Positions 1 through 5,736 of a stretch of 64,000 bases of DNA are shown in pieces. How positions within the stretch are numbered: position 1 is the stretch's first letter; each line of letters starts with the position of its first letter. Source of the DNA: Amphritea atlantica (lineage in GTDB: Bacteria; Pseudomonadota; Gammaproteobacteria; Pseudomonadales; Balneatricaceae); contig NZ_FOGB01000006.1 in NCBI RefSeq assembly GCF_900111095.1, forward strand, positions 96,118 through 160,117. The letters run 5' to 3'. A program made the position numbers and the translations under genes. Below the pieces are notes generated by a model. It was not told where the DNA came from. It worked only from the letters and a program-made list of their open reading frames with translations, and ran no database searches.

Positions 1-344
1 ATGGCCGGGATGACGATATCATCACTACGGCGGGCTACCGTGTCGGGCCTTCGGATGTCGAGAGCACCCTGCTGGAGCATGAGGCTGTTGCTGAAAGTGG
101 CGTGATCGGTAAACCGGATCAGGAGCGGGGCGCGATTATCAAAGCCTATGTGGTGCTCAAATCACAGTATGATCCCAGTGATGAGCTGGCCACAGAGTTA
201 AAGAACCATGTTCGCAGTCGCTTATCGACCCACGCGTTCCCGCGGGAGATCGAATTTATGGCGGAACTGCCAAAAACGCCAAGCGGCAAGATTCAGCGGT
301 TTATTCTGCGCAACCGGGCCAAAGATGAAGCGGATGGTTTATAA
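1..344 (+). CDS. AMP-dependent acyl-CoA synthetase, C-terminal part (5' end outside the window)
   Basis: This is the end of an adenylate-forming acyl-CoA ligase, which makes acyl-CoA from a carboxylic acid, ATP and CoA. The reading frame is open from base 3. It begins in the hinge (GRDDDIITTAGYRVGPSDVE), which joins the large domain to the mobile C-terminal domain. The terminal motif PKTPSGKIQRFILR carries the lysine needed for the adenylation step. The G-Y-R-V-G-P hinge points to the acetyl/medium-chain or benzoate type rather than the FadD long-chain type, but the substrate cannot be read from this fragment. The stop is two bases before the next start, so it is probably co-transcribed with the thioesterases and hydrolase that follow. 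Only about 113 residues are visible. Confidence 0.9.
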   Translation, partial: GRDDDIITTAGYRVGPSDVESTLLEHEAVAESGVIGKPDQERGAIIKAYVVLKSQYDPSDELATELKNHVRSRLSTHAFPREIEFMAELPKTPSGKIQRFILRNRAKDEADGL

Positions 345-346
345 CA

Positions 347-820
347 ATGACGGTTGAGCGTCACGCTCTGCCGACGGAGTACCGGGTAAGAAACCCGGGC
401 TTTGCGGCGGAGGTAGAGCGGGTCTTTTACCAGGCGCCCTTTGTCAGGGAACTCGGCTTTAAACTGGTGAGTTTTGAAGCGGGGCGCTGTGAAACTGAAC
501 TGCTACTGCAGGAAAAACATCTGCAGCAGGACGGCTATGTACATGCCGGGGTGCAAGCAACTCTGGCGGATCACTCCGCCGGTACAGCCGGGGCAACGTT
601 ACTGGCGGCGGGCCAGATTGTGCTGACCGCTGAGTTTAAAATAAACCTGTTACGGGCCGCCAGGGGAGAACGATTAAGCTGCCGCGCCTGGGTATTGAAG
701 CCCGGGGGCAGTCTGATCATCGCAGAATCTGAAATATACTCTCACGCGGGCGAACGGGCAGAGCTGGTATCAAAAGCCACTGTGACGCTGGCGGTAGTGG
801 AGACTGCGAAACAAACATAA
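347..820 (+). CDS. PaaI-type hotdog thioesterase
   Basis: A 157-residue single hotdog-fold protein of the PaaI/YigI thioesterase family, expected to hydrolyse acyl-CoA in the cytosol. The family signature is seen as GYVHAGVQATLADHSAGTAG (about residues 63-82): the HAG turn, then the Ala-Asp that positions the catalytic water. The next strand pair, LTAEFKINLLRAA, is typical of PaaI proteins. The gene starts two bases after the ligase stop, which implies translational coupling. A ligase followed by thioesterases suggests an aromatic or short-chain acid pathway, or clearance of dead-end CoA esters. The substrate is not determined. Confidence 0.85.
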   Translation: MTVERHALPTEYRVRNPGFAAEVERVFYQAPFVRELGFKLVSFEAGRCETELLLQEKHLQQDGYVHAGVQATLADHSAGTAGATLLAAGQIVLTAEFKINLLRAARGERLSCRAWVLKPGGSLIIAESEIYSHAGERAELVSKATVTLAVVETAKQT

Positions 821-847
821 AACAATAATAACAAGGGGATTTTTTCT

Positions 848-1267
848 ATGCCGGTAATGACCATTGAGCAGATGAACCGCTTTCTGGCTGAGCACTTTCC
901 TCAGGGTGAAAAGTTTGGTGTGCTAACCGGGTTGGGGGATAGCTGGGCGGAGATGAAACTGCCGGTGGCTGATGATCATCTGCGTCCCGGTGGCACGGTG
1001 TCCGGCCCCTCGATGATGGCGCTGGCAGATGTCTGTATGTATGCCGCACTGCTGGGGCAGATCGGTCCTGTGGCACTGGCAGTCACCACCAATCTGAATA
1101 TCAATTTCATGAGCAAACCTGAGGCCGGTCGCGATCTTCTGGCCCGTTGTAGCCTGATGAAGGTCGGTAAACGACTGGCGGTAGGTGAGGTGTGGATTCG
1201 CTCTGAAGGTTGCGACGAGTTAGTCGCCCATACCACGCTGACCTACTCCATACCTGCGGAGCGTTGA
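848..1267 (+). CDS. second PaaI-type hotdog thioesterase
   Basis: A 139-residue hotdog-fold protein of the PaaI family, probably another acyl-CoA thioesterase. The motif region reads RPGGTVSGPSMMALADVCMY, where the Gly-Pro-Ser-Met plus Ala-Asp pattern replaces the usual HGG-LAD. VTTNLNINFMSKP corresponds to the following beta strands. The start is supported by AAGGGG about 10 bases upstream of ATG 848. It is diverged from the preceding thioesterase, so this is not a recent tandem duplication. Two different thioesterases side by side may divide acyl chain lengths between them, or one may act as a binding subunit. Confidence 0.82.
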   Translation: MPVMTIEQMNRFLAEHFPQGEKFGVLTGLGDSWAEMKLPVADDHLRPGGTVSGPSMMALADVCMYAALLGQIGPVALAVTTNLNINFMSKPEAGRDLLARCSLMKVGKRLAVGEVWIRSEGCDELVAHTTLTYSIPAER

Positions 1268-1269
1268 TC

Positions 1270-2073
1270 ATGGATGAGATCCGATGGCAGGAACGGCTGC
1301 TGACCCTCAATGATGGAACCGAGATCTTTGCCCTGCATGGCCAGCATCACCATAACGAAGGCTGGGACAGGCCTACACTGGTGCTGTTGCATGAGGCGCT
1401 GGGCCATATCGATATGTGGAAGGATTTTCCGCAGCAGCTGGCCGATGAAACCGGTCTCGATATTTTTGTTTATGAACGTCGGGGTTATGGTCGTTCATCA
1501 CCGATTACGCTCCCCCGGCCAGATGACTATCTTGAGCAGGAGGGGCGGGATTGGCTTAAACCGGTGCTGGATGCTGCCGGACTGGATCAGGTGGTGCTGG
1601 TGGGACACAGTGACGGCGGATCCATTGCACTGATAGGTGCGGCTTGTCTGCAGGACAGGGTGGTCGCCATTATCACTGAAGCGGCCCATATCCGTATCGA
1701 CCCGCTCACGACGGCGGGCATCCATGAAGCCGTTGAACTGTACAACAGTACCGATCTGCCGACGCGGTTAGCCCGTTATCATGGTGATCGCACCGATCTG
1801 CTGTTTCGCGCCTGGCATGAAACCTGGCTACGGCCGCGGTTCAAGCCACTGGATCTGACCGGCTGGCTGAAAGAGATTCACTGCCCGGCGCTGATTATGC
1901 AGGGAGAGGATGATCAATACGGCGAACGGTCGCAAGTGGAAGATATTGTCAGTGGTATAGGGGAGAGCGCCGAAGCGCTGTTTCTGCCGAACTGCGGCCA
2001 TGTGCCCCATCTGCAGGCACAACAAGCTACATTGAAATCGATGCAGCGGTTTATTGAAGCGCTGAAGATATAG
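1270..2073 (+). CDS. alpha/beta hydrolase
   Basis: A 267-residue soluble alpha/beta-hydrolase. The nucleophile elbow is G-H-S-D-G-G (Ser114). The likely acid is Asp214 or Asp215 in QGEDDQYG, and the catalytic histidine is His244 in NCGHVPHLQ. LLHEALGHIDMW gives the HG-like oxyanion-hole region, and the cap is short. The start is ATG 1270, two bases after the preceding stop; an upstream in-frame start at 1210 would overlap the thioesterase and is not needed. Relatives include ring-fission product hydrolases, esterases and haloperoxidase-like proteins. The operon context suggests ester or CoA-ester processing, but the substrate is unknown. Confidence 0.87.
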   Translation: MDEIRWQERLLTLNDGTEIFALHGQHHHNEGWDRPTLVLLHEALGHIDMWKDFPQQLADETGLDIFVYERRGYGRSSPITLPRPDDYLEQEGRDWLKPVLDAAGLDQVVLVGHSDGGSIALIGAACLQDRVVAIITEAAHIRIDPLTTAGIHEAVELYNSTDLPTRLARYHGDRTDLLFRAWHETWLRPRFKPLDLTGWLKEIHCPALIMQGEDDQYGERSQVEDIVSGIGESAEALFLPNCGHVPHLQAQQATLKSMQRFIEALKI

Positions 2074-2094
2074 GCCAGATCGAGATCGTTGAAG

Positions 2095-2176
2095 CGCTAA
2101 AGCCTATTAATCCTCTAAAGCTTACTAACACTGTAAAGCTTACTAAGACTGTAAAGCTTACTAAGACTGTAAAGCT
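2095..2176 (+). repeat. 18-bp tandem repeat, about 4.5 units
   Basis: Direct tandem copies of an 18-base unit, CTGTAAAGCTTACTAAGA. Copies at 2131-2148 and 2149-2166 are identical, 2113-2130 differs at two positions, 2095-2112 is more diverged, and a partial copy ends at 2176. The array starts just after the hydrolase stop and marks the left edge of the AT-rich island. The unit does not encode an open product. It may vary in copy number between strains. Confidence 0.9.
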
Positions 2177-2325
2177 GCGCCCGCTGCTGGGGCGCTTCAC
2201 GACATATGTGACCTCCCACTGTTTTTTACAAACCCTATTCCATAACGTTATTTTCTGTGTGAGTATTGGGGTATAAGGAATTAAGCAAAACAGAACCAGG
2301 GATTAAGAACAAGAATGAATCTTAT

Positions 2326-2508
2326 TAACGGTCACTCTGTCGTCTTTCTGCACATATACGACAAACTGTCGTGTTTTTACAAAGTAGAACCTTTATTGAA
2401 TTCAATAGCATTCAGAGGGTTATCTGGTTTTTCTAATCTGATTCGCAACGGTCATATACGACAACTTGTCGTATTTCCCCGAACGCACTGTCGTATATTT
2501 AGCTGTTA
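2326..2508 (+). other. attC-like imperfect inverted repeat upstream of the nuclease-ATPase gene
   Basis: The 453 bases between the hydrolase and the next gene hold the tandem repeat and this element. It begins with TAAC (2326-2329) and ends with GTTA (2505-2508), as attC sites do. Each arm holds an ACGACA-n-TGTCGT palindrome (2358-2372 and 2458-2472) at similar distance from the ends, so the two arms could pair as a long hairpin. ATG 2527 follows the terminal GTTA by 18 bases, as expected for an integron cassette. The site is longer than most attC sites and the pairing is interrupted, so a repeat-rich promoter/operator region is the alternative. Confidence 0.4.
2454..2500 (+). repeat. 47-bp repeat, copy 1, with palindrome
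   Basis: This stretch is identical, base for base, to 4600-4646. It contains the perfect palindrome ATACGACAACTTGTCGTAT (2456-2474) and a further TGTCGTATAT half-site (2489-2498), which can also pair with ATATACGACA at 2454-2463. A less perfect copy of the palindrome lies at 2358-2372 and another half-site at 2338-2343. The copy ends 26 bases before ATG 2527. The second copy lies at almost the same distance from ATG 4675. Confidence 0.93.
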
Positions 2509-2526
2509 GCTTCATAAGAGATAAAA

Positions 2527-3702
2527 ATGACGAATCAATTACTGCCCCCACAGGATTGGGATGAATTTGAACAGCTTTGTCATGGGTTATGGATAGAGCT
2601 GTTGTCAGATCCAGAAGCAAAAATGCATGGTCGTAGAGGTCAATCTCAAAACGGTGTTGATGTCTATGGCTATGATCATAGAAATGGAAGTCGAGAATTG
2701 GTAGGGATTCAATGCAAAGGAAAAGATAATTACCTTGAGAGAAATGTCTCGGAGGCTGAGCTGAGAGAAGAAATTGCGAAAGCCATTTCATTTAAGCCAG
2801 CCATCAGTAAATTTATTTTGGCTACAACAGGAAATAGAGACGCAAATATACAAGCATTTACTCGAGCTATTAATGCTGAAAACGTTAACGCAGGTGGGTT
2901 TACTGTTTCGACTTGGAGCTGGCCTGACATATCTGAAAAAGTTCAAGATTATCCTGCTTTACTCAGGAAATTTTATCCTGAAATTTTTGTTAGCCCAAAC
3001 TTATATAGAACACACGATTCGCTCAACTTTACCATTCCATTAAGTAATGATCACGAACAAAAGATCGCGGCACTGTTTGAAGTTGATGATATGCGTGGGG
3101 AAATGTTACCTGAATTCAGGCATGAGGTTCGGGATTTTGTATTGGAGGTTGCTTCAAATTCCTTTAGGCATGGTCAAGCAAGGAAGCTTGAGATTAAAAT
3201 ATTCTCAAAATCTATTCAAATAAAAGAAAATGGAGAAAAGTTTAATCCTATTGCTGAGTCAGGAAATATAAATACGGGAATTGATATGCAAGGTTTGAAG
3301 TACATAAGCTACTTCATAAACCAATATAAAGATGAATTAGATGCATCTTATGAATTTAATGTTGTTCATTCAAACAATGTGATTTCATTAAATTTCAATA
3401 ATCCAATTATTCGAGTTAAGCCTGATCCCTGTCTGATTTCTTTTTCGGATTTTCAGTTCATAGGAAGAGCAGAAGCTGAAACAGCGGGAGAATCGCAGCA
3501 GTTTCACAGCGAATGTAAAGTCTATACACTTCATATATCTCGGAAGGATTTCATGATGAGCTCTTTATATATGTATCTCAGTAAAGTGGTTTCTAGGTTA
3601 CCTCATGGGAAGAAGCTAAGATTGATTCTTCCTAATAAACATCACAAAGAGATGGTCGAAAGCTGGTTTGACCCACAAATTGTCGTGGTGGTTGCGAGTT
3701 AA
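2527..3702 (+). CDS. PD-(D/E)XK nuclease fused to a GHKL ATPase domain (candidate defence protein)
   Basis: A 391-residue protein of two recognisable parts. Residues about 10-150 resemble Mrr-like/PD-(D/E)XK endonucleases: G-V-D45-V, then Q62-C-K64 in GIQCKGK gives the D...(Q)xK active-site pattern. Residues about 195-290 look like a histidine-kinase/Hsp90/MutL-type ATPase. The N-box is E207-N211-H215 in FVLEVASNSFRHG, ENG (234-236) stands where D-x-G is usual, and NTGIDMQGL (249-257) resembles the G2 box. No phosphoacceptor histidine domain or receiver is visible, so a two-component role is unlikely. The last 60 residues are a small alpha/beta region I cannot name. The gene is visibly AT-richer than its neighbours. 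A nuclease joined to a GHKL ATPase in a mobile setting suggests anti-phage defence; this is inference. Confidence 0.75.
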   Translation: MTNQLLPPQDWDEFEQLCHGLWIELLSDPEAKMHGRRGQSQNGVDVYGYDHRNGSRELVGIQCKGKDNYLERNVSEAELREEIAKAISFKPAISKFILATTGNRDANIQAFTRAINAENVNAGGFTVSTWSWPDISEKVQDYPALLRKFYPEIFVSPNLYRTHDSLNFTIPLSNDHEQKIAALFEVDDMRGEMLPEFRHEVRDFVLEVASNSFRHGQARKLEIKIFSKSIQIKENGEKFNPIAESGNINTGIDMQGLKYISYFINQYKDELDASYEFNVVHSNNVISLNFNNPIIRVKPDPCLISFSDFQFIGRAEAETAGESQQFHSECKVYTLHISRKDFMMSSLYMYLSKVVSRLPHGKKLRLILPNKHHKEMVESWFDPQIVVVVAS

Positions 3703-3706
3703 AGAG

Positions 3707-3823
3707 CTAACAATCCAATGCACGCGGAGCCAGCTACGTTGCGCTATTTTTGTGGTGTCGCTACGCTCCCTTGTACCACAAAAATAACTCCACTCCGCTG
3801 GCCCGGTGATTGGGGCGTTATAC
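3707..3823 (+). other. attC-type integron recombination site
   Basis: The stretch of about 117 bases begins CTAACAA (3707-3713) and ends GGCGTTATAC (3814-3823), matching the outer core ends of attC sites. The arms pair. CCAATGCAC (3715-3723) pairs with GTGATTGG apart from one unpaired G, the position of an extrahelical base. GCGGAG pairs with CTCCGC and GCCAGC with GCTGGC. An inner 12-bp stem (TATTTTTGTGGT / ACCACAAAAATA) closes a loop at about 3757-3774. The site lies directly after one ORF and 20 bases before the next, both on the + strand. No integrase gene is in the window. An unrelated mobile hairpin is the alternative. Confidence 0.72.
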
Positions 3824-3842
3824 GTAAACAAGAGTTAAGGTT

Positions 3843-4418
3843 ATGGAGTCAATTTTAGAGTTAATGAAATCAATACCAGCAACTGCGTGGAGTGCTTTAG
3901 CTACTGCTATAGTTACTTCTGGAATTGCATATATTGGCGTTTCGTATACAAATAGAGAAAACATGAGACGTCTGACTGCACAACATGAACATGACCGTAG
4001 GTTACGCCAAGATGAAATTGAACGTGAAAGAGCAGAAGAACTTTATGTAAGCATCAAGAAGTTTTGTAGTCGAATGATTTCAGATCACTTTCCATATCTT
4101 AGGGTCATGAAAGGACAGTTCGAGTACGAGAAGGCTTTGGATATGACTTTAGAATCCAGCGAAAAGAGGGATTACGACCCGGAAAGAATTCATATGATTG
4201 CAGATATGTATTTTCCTGAACTTTCAGTACACATTAAAGACATTGTTGAAGAGAATGGAAAAGTTCTGGACGTTAGAGAGGTATTCAAACACAAATACCA
4301 ATCAGGTATTACTCAAGATGAAGAAATGGCTTCTTTGTATCTGGAGAAAATAGAAAATCTAATTATCTCAGCTAGAGATCTTGAGAAAAAAGTTATTAGC
4401 GTGGTTAAAAACGTATAA
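3843..4418 (+). CDS. membrane-anchored coiled-coil protein of unknown function
   Basis: A 191-residue protein that I do not recognise. One hydrophobic segment lies near the N terminus (about residues 13-35, rich in Ala, Thr, Val, Ile). A strongly charged, probably coiled-coil stretch follows (about 38-70, with RENMRRL and DEIERERAEEL), then a helical C-terminal region. This layout puts a helical domain in the cytoplasm, tethered to the inner membrane. Small single-pass proteins of this kind are common in integron cassettes. ATG 3843 lies 22 bases after the GTTA of the attC-type site. Low GC sets it apart from flanking core genes. Confidence 0.7.
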   Translation: MESILELMKSIPATAWSALATAIVTSGIAYIGVSYTNRENMRRLTAQHEHDRRLRQDEIERERAEELYVSIKKFCSRMISDHFPYLRVMKGQFEYEKALDMTLESSEKRDYDPERIHMIADMYFPELSVHIKDIVEENGKVLDVREVFKHKYQSGITQDEEMASLYLEKIENLIISARDLEKKVISVVKNV

Positions 4419-4436
4419 CAATGGCGTTAAACGTAA

Positions 4437-4456
4437 AAAGCTAAAGGGGTTAAAGC
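4437..4456 (+). repeat. 20-bp element after the second island gene (copy 1)
   Basis: AAAGCTAAAGGGGTTAAAGC matches 18 of 20 bases with 5043-5062, which follows the third island gene. It lies 18 bases after the stop of the second gene. Just upstream, TAACAATGGCGTTAAACG (4417-4434) joins an R''-like TAACAA directly to a perfect GTTRRRY core (GTTAAAC), as if an attC site had lost its hairpin. The rest of the gap to 4600 shows no gene I can support. Confidence 0.6.
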
Positions 4457-4599
4457 ACTTTAATTACTCTGATCAGAACGAGGGGAGATGCGAGACAGGG
4501 AAATTGGGGTAGGCCTTGCATTTTGCAGGTTAAGAAAATTGGATTAACTCTCGTGCAAAACTTAAGACCCGCCCCCGGGATTTTTGATTGTCAGCGGTG

Positions 4600-4646
4600 A
4601 TATACGACAACTTGTCGTATTTCCCCGAACGCACTGTCGTATATTT
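4600..4646 (+). repeat. 47-bp repeat, copy 2, with palindrome
   Basis: Identical to 2454-2500. It carries the palindrome ATACGACAACTTGTCGTAT (4602-4620) and a TGTCGTATAT half-site (4635-4644). It is followed by GGTGTTATAC, whose GTTA (4650-4653) lies 21 bases before ATG 4675. Perfect conservation over 47 bases, 2.1 kb apart and in matching positions before two different genes, indicates recent duplication or a shared recombination or regulatory function. Confidence 0.93.
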
Positions 4647-4674
4647 GGTGTTATACATAAATTGAACAAAACCT

Positions 4675-5040
4675 ATGAAACTACTAACTGAAGTTATAGA
4701 TGTGAATGAACTTCATTCACTGAGAATATTACTTGAATCCAATGGAATTGCGTTCCACGTGGGTAACGAAGATTCAGCTAGAAACTTCGGTTTTATCTAT
4801 CCTGCTAGAAAATACAATATATTTATATTGTATGAGAAACAATATGACGAAGCGATGAAACTGTTAGAAAATGAAGATCACGTTGTGACCGCTTCAATAA
4901 ATCTAGATCAACACCGAAGATTTATGGTAGAAGAAAAAACTAGATCAATGAACCAAATATACAAAGTTGTAATGTATTCATTCGTTGTGATCGTCATAAT
5001 TTTTGCCTGTTTCGTTTGGTACATGGAGGCAACCCATTAA
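4675..5040 (+). CDS. DUF2007-like small membrane protein
   Basis: A 121-residue protein. Residues 1-66 resemble the DUF2007 'putative signal transducing protein' fold: an N-terminal strand, a helix ending LLESNGI, a middle loop, then an aromatic strand (IFILYEKQYDEAMKLL). That fold is GlnB-like in shape. A single transmembrane helix follows at about 97-116 (VVMYSFVVIVIIFACFVWYM), leaving a very short tail. No catalytic residues are evident. It is AT-rich, preceded by copy 2 of the 47-bp repeat and followed by the 20-bp element, so it appears to be a third cassette-like unit. The partner or signal is unknown. Confidence 0.72.
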   Translation: MKLLTEVIDVNELHSLRILLESNGIAFHVGNEDSARNFGFIYPARKYNIFILYEKQYDEAMKLLENEDHVVTASINLDQHRRFMVEEKTRSMNQIYKVVMYSFVVIVIIFACFVWYMEATH

Positions 5041-5042
5041 TG

Positions 5043-5062
5043 AAAGCTAAACGGGTCAAAGC
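5043..5062 (+). repeat. 20-bp element after the third island gene (copy 2)
   Basis: AAAGCTAAACGGGTCAAAGC, 18 of 20 identical to 4437-4456, lies 3 bases after the stop of the DUF2007-like gene. It is followed by a small GTGG/CCAC hairpin (5065-5077) and CTAACGGCG (5090-5098). The island ends at GTTA 5124-5127, which overlaps the stop codon of the response regulator on the other strand. Confidence 0.55.
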
Positions 5063-5124
5063 CTGTGGTATCCCCACGAATAACGTCTAACGGCGCCCAG
5101 AGAGAACCAAACAATCGCCCAGCG

Positions 5125-5727
5125 TTACAGCTGAGCTGACTGATTTACCAGTTCCGGCAGGCTTTCTGCCCGCATTTTACTCATCACCCGGGAGCGGTGC
5201 ACTTCAACGGTTTTTGGACTGATGCCCAGCTCTTCGGCGATCTCGCGGTTGGCTTTGCCGCTGACAACCAGCGCCATCACCTCCCGTTCACGGCGGCTCA
5301 GGCTGTCATAAAGTTTTCGAACCTGCTCCTGCTGCTGCCGGTCGGCGAACATCTCATCGGCTTTTTTCAGCGCATTCTGCACCAGTGGGATCAGCACTTC
5401 ATCGTCGAACGGTTTTTCCAGGAAATCGATGGCACCGTTTTTCATCGCGGTGACCGCCATCGGAATATCACCATGGCCGCTGAGTACGACGATAGGCAGG
5501 CGGATATCCCGTTCCAGCATGATCTGCTGGAGTGCCAGACCATTGATTTCAGGCATACGGACATCCAATAGCATGCAGCCCTTATCGCCTTTGTAATTGC
5601 TGAGAAAGTCCCGGGCTGAGGAGAAGCTCTGAACCGGCAGATCGTCACTTTCCAATAACCATTGCATCGAATCGCGAAAGTCATCATCGTCATCAACAAT
5701 AAAAACGGTACCGTTGTGTCTGCTCAT
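5125..5727 (-). CDS. FixJ-family response regulator
   Basis: A 200-residue two-domain regulator. The receiver domain (1-120) has the acidic cluster VDDDDD, phosphoacceptor Asp55 in LLDVRMPEINGL and Lys105 in EKPF. The C-terminal LuxR/GerE helix-turn-helix (about 135-195) reads LSRREREVMALV...NREIAEELGISPKTVEVHR. This is the FixJ/TtrR/NodW architecture. It lies 9 bases downstream of the kinase stop, so the pair is one operon with the kinase first. By position, its target is likely the divergent acyl-CoA ligase or the operon at the window start; this is inference. It is unlikely to control oxygen-dependent fix genes, since the kinase has no haem pocket that I can identify. Confidence 0.92.
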   Translation of the reverse strand: MSRHNGTVFIVDDDDDFRDSMQWLLESDDLPVQSFSSARDFLSNYKGDKGCMLLDVRMPEINGLALQQIMLERDIRLPIVVLSGHGDIPMAVTAMKNGAIDFLEKPFDDEVLIPLVQNALKKADEMFADRQQQEQVRKLYDSLSRREREVMALVVSGKANREIAEELGISPKTVEVHRSRVMSKMRAESLPELVNQSAQL

Positions 5728-5736
5728 GTTTACCCA

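Noticed and set aside
2315-2509. 64-residue open frame upstream of the nuclease-ATPase gene
   Set aside because: It runs through the palindromic repeats, and its translation follows the repeat structure rather than a protein pattern. No ribosome site.
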